From Pseudomonadota bacterium (GTDB lineage Bacteria > Pseudomonadota > Alphaproteobacteria > Caulobacterales > Caulobacteraceae): DNA of 5,676 bases. Positions 1-3,602 of this stretch are shown in pieces. The stretch lies in NCBI GenBank assembly GCA_023424215.1, contig JAFAEC010000058.1, positions 1 through 5,676 of the forward strand. The letters run 5' to 3'. Positions within the stretch are counted from its first letter, which is position 1, and each line of letters starts with the position of its first letter. Below the pieces are notes generated by a model. That model searched no databases. It was not told the origin of the DNA and saw only the letters and a program-made list of their open reading frames with translations. The position numbers were made by a program, and so were the translations under genes.

Positions 1-45
1 GGCTGCGTCTTATGTGTATAAGAGACTGGCCTGGGGGGGGGGGGG
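1..45. other. Nextera adapter remnant plus poly-G (sequencing artefact)
   Basis: Bases 1-28 match the end of the Illumina Nextera read-1 adapter (GGCAGCGTC followed by the 19-base Tn5 mosaic end) at 24 of 28 positions. The run ATGTGTATAAGAGAC at 12-26 is exact. The four mismatches, at 4, 10, 11 and 27, are all read as T here. Bases 29-32 are filler, and 33-45 is a run of 13 G, as often produced by two-colour Illumina chemistry when signal is lost. The mosaic-end-specific bases (ATG at the start, GAGAC near the end) argue against a natural Tn5/IS50 outer end. I conclude that this is untrimmed library adapter at a contig end and should not be annotated as biology. Genomic sequence appears to begin near base 46. 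Confidence 0.93.
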
Positions 46-111
46 CGGCGTCTCGCGGCCGCAGGCGGCGAGAGTCGCCAGCAGGGCGACGGCGAGAGCG
101 GAATGGCGCAT
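46..111 (-). CDS. Lipoprotein, N-terminal fragment only (cut off by adapter junction)
   Basis: Read from the ATG at 111-109, the first 22 residues are MRHSALAVALLATL followed by AACGRETP. This is a textbook bacterial lipoprotein signal: a short basic n-region (R2, H3), a hydrophobic core, and the lipobox L-A-A-C with the lipidated cysteine at residue 17. The +2 residue is glycine, not aspartate, so outer-membrane sorting is plausible. The start lies 11 bases after the kynA stop codon, so the gene is probably co-transcribed with kynA. No strong Shine-Dalgarno is visible. The reading frame runs into the adapter/poly-G junction at 45, so the mature protein and its function are unknown. The gene is real sequence truncated by assembly, not a natural pseudogene. 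Confidence 0.6.
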
Positions 112-122
112 GGGGCGTCTCG

Positions 123-929
123 TCAGAGCCTGGAACGCAGGGACCAGAGTTCAGGGAAGCAGCGGCGCTGCAGGGTCTCGGCCAGATAGGCCACCCCGGC
201 CGTGCCGCCGGTGCCCGGGCGGCGGCCGATGATGCGCTCGACCGTGACCACGTGCTTGTGCCGCCAGGTGAGCAGGGCGTCGTCGAGGTCGACCAGCTTT
301 TCGGCCAGCTGGTAGAGCGGCCACCAGCGGGCGGTGTCGCGGTAGACCTCGAGCCAGGCCGCCTCGACCCCCTCGGAGGGCTCGTAGGGCTGGCTGACGT
401 CGCGGTTCAGCACCTCGGCGGGCACCGGAAGGCCGGCCACGGCGAGCTGGGACAGGGCGTCGTCGTAGAGGCTGGGCGCGGCCAGGGCGGCCTCGAGCGC
501 GGCGTGGGCGTGGGGGCGATGCTCGTGGAAGCGCAGGAAGCGGCGGTCCTTGAGGCCGAGCATGTATTCGAAACGCCGGAACTGGTCGCTCTGGAAGCCG
601 GAGGAGGTCCCCAGATCGCCGCGGAAGCGCAGGTAGTCGGCCGGGGTCATGGTGGCGAGGATGTCCCAGCTCATGGTCATCACCGCCTGGATGCGGCTGA
701 CCCGGGCCAGGCTCTTGTAGGCGGGGACCAGGTCGCCGGAGCGGATCATCGACTGGGCCAAAGCCACCTCGTGCAGGATCTGCTTGAGCCACAGCTCCTT
801 GGTCTGGTGGATGACGACGAACAGCATCTCGTCGTGCTGGTCCGACAGCGGGTGCTGGGCGGCGAGCAGGTCGTCCAGCGCCAGATAGCCGGAATAGGTG
901 ATGTCGGAGGGGGCGGCCGTGTCGGTCAT
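123..929 (-). CDS. kynA: Tryptophan 2,3-dioxygenase
   Basis: This haem enzyme opens the indole ring of L-tryptophan with O2 to give N-formylkynurenine, the first step of the cytoplasmic kynurenine pathway. The 268-residue protein aligns by eye with the Xanthomonas enzyme at a constant offset of 14. F37 and H41 (in HDEMLFVVIHQTKELW) correspond to active-site F51 and H55. Y99 and R103 (in YLRFR) bind substrate, S110 lies in the SSGFQS motif, and H226 (in RHKH) is the proximal haem ligand. T240 lies in the terminal GTGGTAGVAYL signature, which contacts the substrate ammonium and carboxylate. The protein is slightly shorter than the roughly 300-residue family norm, at the N-terminus. The ATG at 929-927 is chosen because the family motifs follow at the expected distance; only a weak AGG lies upstream. 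It sits 31 bases behind a small membrane-protein gene. kynB and kynU are absent from the window, so the rest of the pathway must be elsewhere or missing. Confidence 0.97.
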   Translation of the reverse strand: MTDTAAPSDITYSGYLALDDLLAAQHPLSDQHDEMLFVVIHQTKELWLKQILHEVALAQSMIRSGDLVPAYKSLARVSRIQAVMTMSWDILATMTPADYLRFRGDLGTSSGFQSDQFRRFEYMLGLKDRRFLRFHEHRPHAHAALEAALAAPSLYDDALSQLAVAGLPVPAEVLNRDVSQPYEPSEGVEAAWLEVYRDTARWWPLYQLAEKLVDLDDALLTWRHKHVVTVERIIGRRPGTGGTAGVAYLAETLQRRCFPELWSLRSRL

Positions 930-960
930 GGCCGACCTATCGCGCGGCGAAGGGGAAGGC

Positions 961-1227
961 TCAAGTGTCGCCGTCCTCCCGACCCGGGTCGAAGGTGTTG
1001 TCGACCCGGTCGTCCCAGCCCTCGCGGTCGGACTTGAAGGCGAGGGCCATCAACACCCACGCGAGGCCGACCGTGCCGAGGATGCCCAACGACATGGCGA
1101 TCCAACCGTGGATCGACAGCTCCCCGCCGCCGATGGCGCGCCAGACGGCGGCGAGGCCCCAGGTCGCCACCGCCGCGACCAGCAGGGCGAGGAGCAGGTT
1201 GAGCAGGAAACGGATCAGGCCGGACAT
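961..1227 (-). CDS. Small two-helix membrane protein, function unknown
   Basis: This 88-residue protein begins MSGLIRFLLNLLLALL. It has two clear hydrophobic segments, about residues 4-29 and 41-64, separated by a short loop (RAIGGGELSIHG). A hydrophilic, strongly acidic tail (about residues 65-88, rich in D, E and R) follows. With two membrane spans both ends probably face the same side; lysine and arginine after the second helix suggest the cytoplasm. I do not recognise a named family, though short proteins of this layout are common hypothetical proteins in alphaproteobacteria. The ATG at 1227-1225 is the only sensible start, because earlier in-frame codons fall inside the SulP gene and the next Met is in helix 2. 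No clear Shine-Dalgarno is present. It lies 37 bases after the SulP stop and 31 bases before kynA, so it is probably the middle gene of that unit. Coding status rests on the membrane-protein pattern and spacing. Confidence 0.8.
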   Translation of the reverse strand: MSGLIRFLLNLLLALLVAAVATWGLAAVWRAIGGGELSIHGWIAMSLGILGTVGLAWVLMALAFKSDREGWDDRVDNTFDPGREDGDT

Positions 1228-1265
1228 GGCGGGACAGTAGCACCCGAACCGGCCCTGTCGTTCCT

Positions 1266-2750
1266 TCAGTGAGCCGCCGCCCCGGCCGGCAGGTGCATCT
1301 TCTCGAACTTGCCGACCCGCTCCACGAGGGTGCGCGCGGCGGCGTTCATGCCGGTGACGTGCACTTCGGCCCCCTGGCGGCGATAGCGGAACACCACCTT
1401 GTCCACGGCGGCGACGCCGGTCAGGTCCCACAGATGGGCGTCGGACAGGTCGATCTCGACCCGGGTCGGATGGCCGTGGTGCTCGAAGCTGGCGGCGAAC
1501 AGGTCGGCCGAGGCGAAGAACAGGTTGCCGCTGACGCGGTACTGGAGGCGGCCGTCCTCCGGGGTCGGAATCTCCTCGACGACGATGGTCTTGCCGACCT
1601 TGCGCATGAAGAAGATCGCCGACAGCACCACGCCGAGCACCACCCCCTTGGACAGGTCGTGGGTGAGGACCACGGTGACGGTCGTGGCGACCATGACGAT
1701 GGAGGACTGCGGCGGCGTCGAGCGCAGGTTCAGCACCGACTTCCAGTCGAAGGTGCCGATCGAGACCATGATCATCACCGCCACCAGGGCGGCCATCGGG
1801 ATGCGGGCCACCTGGTCCTGCAGCACCAGAATGAGGAACAGCAGGAACAGGCCGGCCCATAGGGTCGACAGGCGGCCGCGGGCCCCGGAGGTGACGTTGA
1901 TGATCGACTGGCCGATCATGGCGCAGCCGGCCATGCCGCCGAACAGGCCGGCGGCGATGTTGGCGATCCCCTGGCCGCGCGTCTCGCGGTCCTTGTCCGA
2001 GGGCGTGTCGGTGATGTCGTCCAGCAGGTTGGCGGTGAGCAGGCTCTCCAGCAGGCCGACGAAGGCGAGCGTGGCCGAGACGGGGGCGACGATGGCGAGC
2101 GTCTCCCAGGTCAGCGGGACCATGGGGACGTGGAACACCGGCAGGGTCGAGGGCATCTCGCCCATGTCGCCGACGGTCCGCACGTCGAGACCACTCCAGA
2201 TCACGAAACCGCTGAGCAGGACGATGGCGACGAGCGGAGAGGGCACGGCGCGGGTGATCCGCGGGACGCCGTAGATGATCGCCAGCCCGGCGGCGACGAG
2301 GGCGAAGGTCTGCCAGTTGGCCCCGATCAGTTCGGGCAACTGGGCCATGAAGATGAGGATGGCCAGCGAATTGACGAAGCCGGTCATCACGCTGCGGGAG
2401 ACGAATTTGATGTAGCGGCCGAGCCTCAGCAGGCCGACGCCGATCTGGATGACGCCGCACAGGATGGAGGCGGCGAACAGGTATTCCAGACCATGGTCGC
2501 GGACGAGGGTGACCATGACCAGGGCCATGGCTCCGGTCGCGGCGCTGATCATCGCCGGGCGGCCGCCGGTGAAGGCGATGGTCACGGCGATGACGAAGCT
2601 GGCGTAGAGGCCGACGGCGGGGTCGACGCCGGCGATGATCGAAAAGGCGATGGCCTCGGGGATCAGGGCGAGGGCGACGACGGTCCCCGCAAGAAGATCC
2701 TTGCGCGGGTTGGCCAGCCACTGCTGGCGGGCGGAGGCGAAGACGGACAT
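1266..2750 (-). CDS. SulP-family inorganic anion transporter with STAS domain
   Basis: This 494-residue inner-membrane protein belongs to the SulP/SLC26 family (TC 2.A.53), whose bacterial members carry sulfate, bicarbonate or dicarboxylates. The membrane domain, about residues 15-385, contains the family signatures. These are the early PEAIAFSIIAGVDPAVGLYAS segment (31-51), GGRPAMISAATGAMALV (62-78) at the anion-site half-helix, E235 in GLLESLLTAN on TM8, GQGIANIAAGLFGGMAG (259-275), and TPPQSSIVM at 345-353. The family fold has 14 helices in two inverted repeats. A cytoplasmic STAS domain follows (about 400-485), with the sequence DLSDAHLWDLTGVAAVDKVV. T444 sits where anti-sigma antagonist STAS domains carry the phosphorylatable Ser. 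Substrate cannot be read from sequence; sulfate or bicarbonate are the best guesses. The start at 2750 places the first helix normally, although no strong Shine-Dalgarno precedes it. It heads the probable unit with the small membrane protein and kynA, behind an unusually structured leader. Confidence 0.95.
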   Translation of the reverse strand: MSVFASARQQWLANPRKDLLAGTVVALALIPEAIAFSIIAGVDPAVGLYASFVIAVTIAFTGGRPAMISAATGAMALVMVTLVRDHGLEYLFAASILCGVIQIGVGLLRLGRYIKFVSRSVMTGFVNSLAILIFMAQLPELIGANWQTFALVAAGLAIIYGVPRITRAVPSPLVAIVLLSGFVIWSGLDVRTVGDMGEMPSTLPVFHVPMVPLTWETLAIVAPVSATLAFVGLLESLLTANLLDDITDTPSDKDRETRGQGIANIAAGLFGGMAGCAMIGQSIINVTSGARGRLSTLWAGLFLLFLILVLQDQVARIPMAALVAVMIMVSIGTFDWKSVLNLRSTPPQSSIVMVATTVTVVLTHDLSKGVVLGVVLSAIFFMRKVGKTIVVEEIPTPEDGRLQYRVSGNLFFASADLFAASFEHHGHPTRVEIDLSDAHLWDLTGVAAVDKVVFRYRRQGAEVHVTGMNAAARTLVERVGKFEKMHLPAGAAAH

Positions 2751-2767
2751 TCTGTTGCTCGAACGAC

Positions 2768-2865
2768 GACACGCCGCGCCGGCGCGCAGCCGGGCGTGGG
2801 AAGACGGGGCGTGTCAGGTTTCCCGGCGGATCGGCGGCCGGGGTAGCCACCCGGCGAGGCCGGGT
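2768..2865 (-). promoter_or_regulatory. Candidate structured 5' leader of the SulP gene
   Basis: In the minus-strand transcript approaching the SulP start, three inverted repeats follow one another. The first has 7-bp arms at 2859-2865 and 2849-2855 (ACCCGGC / GCCGGGT, 3-base loop). The second has 6-bp arms at 2837-2842 and 2822-2827 (9-base loop). The third has 8-bp closing arms at 2808-2815 and 2768-2775 (GACACGCC / GGCGTGTC) around an inner 5-bp hairpin (2789-2793 / 2779-2783). The CCCGGC and GCCGGG arms of the first two hairpins can also pair across, so alternative folds are possible. The last stem ends 17 bases before the ATG. A conserved RNA motif called sul1 is known upstream of sulfate transporter genes in alphaproteobacteria, but I cannot confirm its consensus here. 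GC-rich DNA readily yields such repeats by chance, so the call is tentative. Confidence 0.3.
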
Positions 2866-2872
2866 CCGTGTG

Positions 2873-2902
2873 TCGCGCCGCTGATGCAATTGTGCGGCGC
2901 GA
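2873..2902. repeat. Perfect 9-bp inverted repeat with 12-base loop
   Basis: Arms TCGCGCCGC (2873-2881) and GCGGCGCGA (2894-2902) are exact reverse complements. The 12-base spacer is AT-containing and itself holds the palindrome CAATTG (2887-2892). It lies in the ydbL-SulP intergenic region, in its least GC-rich patch. Neither flank carries a T tract following the stem in its own reading direction, so it does not look like an intrinsic terminator. It could be an operator for a dimeric regulator, or the first hairpin of the SulP leader RNA. The repeat is seen directly; its role is inference. Confidence 0.5.
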
Positions 2903-2920
2903 AAAGCAACAGGGCAGGTC

Positions 2921-2940
2921 GCGGCCCGGGCTCAGGCCGC
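2921..2940 (-). terminator. Possible terminator after ydbL
   Basis: Arms GCGGCC and GGCCGC (2935-2940 and 2921-2926 read in the minus direction) form a 6-bp all-GC stem with an 8-base loop. The hairpin starts 11 bases after the ydbL stop codon. The U-rich stretch (TTGCTTTT, 2909-2902) begins 11 bases past the stem and is not directly attached, which weakens the call. If functional, it would separate the ydbH-ynbE-ydbL unit from the SulP-kynA unit; read-through is equally possible. Confidence 0.3.
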
Positions 2941-2951
2941 GCCCGTCTGCG

Positions 2952-3314
2952 TCAGCGCTGGACCCACTGGCCCTGGGCGTTGCGGTACCACTGGCCGGAG
3001 CTGATCCGCGGCAGGACGATGGTCTCGAAGGCGCGGGCGGCGGCGACCTCGGTGGAGACGCCGGTGTCGCGGGCGGCCTGGGCGTAGACCTCGCGGCGAC
3101 CCGCGTTGACCGCCTCGACCGCCGCGGTCAGGGCGGCGTCGGAGGTGGAGGTGCGGAAGGCGAGGTAGCCGGTCGCCTGCTCGCCGACCTCGCCACGGGC
3201 CTTGGCGGCGTCGACAAGCGACTTCTGCTGGGCGGTCTGGGCGAAGGCCGCGCCCGCGGCCACGCCGAGGGCGGCGATTGCGGCCGTCACGACGAAGAGC
3301 TTGCGGAAAGTCAT
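2952..3314 (-). CDS. ydbL: YdbL family periplasmic protein (DUF1318)
   Basis: This is a 120-residue secreted protein. Residues 1-25 form a Sec signal peptide (MTFRKLFVV, then an alanine-rich core ending AGAAFA) with likely cleavage before Q26. The mature part has the family pattern: a helix with the VDAAKARGEVGEQATGYL signature (residues 34-51), an alanine-rich helical middle with VNAGRREVY, and the C-terminal GQWYRNAQGQWVQR motif. In E. coli, YdbL is a periplasmic partner reported to modulate the YdbH-YnbE lipid bridge, probably by controlling YnbE oligomerisation. I chose the ATG at 3314 because AAAGG lies 8 bases upstream and it gives a compact signal peptide. An alternative ATG at 3332 adds six residues (MRKALP) and overlaps the ynbE stop as TGATG, but has no Shine-Dalgarno. 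Either way it is tightly coupled to ynbE and ends the operon. Confidence 0.88.
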   Translation of the reverse strand: MTFRKLFVVTAAIAALGVAAGAAFAQTAQQKSLVDAAKARGEVGEQATGYLAFRTSTSDAALTAAVEAVNAGRREVYAQAARDTGVSTEVAAARAFETIVLPRISSGQWYRNAQGQWVQR

Positions 3315-3331
3315 CGGAAGGGCCTTTCGCA

Positions 3332-3523
3332 TCAGAAGAGGTTCGGGTTCTCGCGCAGCAGCTCCTGAAGCTCCTGGTCGAGACGGACGCGGACGTCGGC
3401 GTCCAGCTTGGCGTAGATCTGGATGGGGTCGACCTGAAGCCGGACGGTCGGCGTGCAGGCGGCGGCGCCCAGGGCGACGAGGCCGAGGAGGGCGACGGTT
3501 CTGCGCGTCTTCTGCCGGGTCAT
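3332..3523 (-). CDS. ynbE: YnbE family outer-membrane lipoprotein
   Basis: This is a 63-residue lipoprotein, close to the roughly 60-residue E. coli YnbE. The signal is basic (RQKTRR, residues 3-8), then a hydrophobic core LLGLVALG. Lipidation is predicted at C23 in GAAAC followed by T24, a lipobox with Ala where Leu is usual at -3. The mature peptide has the family layout: a predicted beta-strand (TVRLQVDPIQIYAKLD) followed by a helix ending ELLRENPNLF, the typical C-terminus. In E. coli, YnbE sits in the outer membrane and contacts the YdbH C-terminus by beta-strand augmentation. The start at 3523 is preferred because GGAG lies 8 bases upstream. An upstream in-frame ATG at 3553 would add ten residues with no ribosome binding site and spoil the signal peptide. 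It is 79 bases downstream of ydbH and overlaps or abuts ydbL. Confidence 0.88.
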   Translation of the reverse strand: MTRQKTRRTVALLGLVALGAAACTPTVRLQVDPIQIYAKLDADVRVRLDQELQELLRENPNLF

Positions 3524-3602
3524 GATCGAGGCTCCATGCGGGATCGCAGGCATCTAAACGCCATCCGGGGTGAACGGGTTCTGAACGGCGAAGCCGGTCG
3601 GA

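Noticed and set aside
1..28. Natural Tn5/IS50 inverted repeat end
   Set aside because: The bases that distinguish the engineered mosaic end from the natural outer end follow the mosaic form, and the upstream nine bases match the Nextera read-1 adapter, so it is a library artefact.
12..1037. Long plus-strand open frame (341 codons)
   Set aside because: It starts inside the adapter, runs antisense to kynA and the small membrane protein, and encodes a low-complexity Gly/Ala/Val/Glu-rich product typical of shadow frames in GC-rich DNA.
1228..1265. GACAG/CTGTC hairpin between SulP and the small membrane protein
   Set aside because: It has only a 5-bp stem with a 17-base loop and no T tract, which is not distinguishable from chance.
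1399..2274. Plus-strand open frame antisense to SulP
   Set aside because: It is a Ser/Thr/Arg-rich shadow product without any recognisable domain, fully inside a confident minus-strand gene.
961..2889. Minus-strand open frame of 642 codons overlapping the SulP gene
   Set aside because: Most of it is an Arg/Pro/His-rich out-of-frame reading of SulP. Only its last 88 codons (from 1227) resemble a protein, and these are annotated separately.
2881..2909. Minus-strand promoter (TTGCTT as a -35 box) ahead of SulP
   Set aside because: No -10-like hexamer occurs at 16-18 bases spacing. TTGCAT is only 14 bases away and ACAATT 10, so I do not call a promoter.
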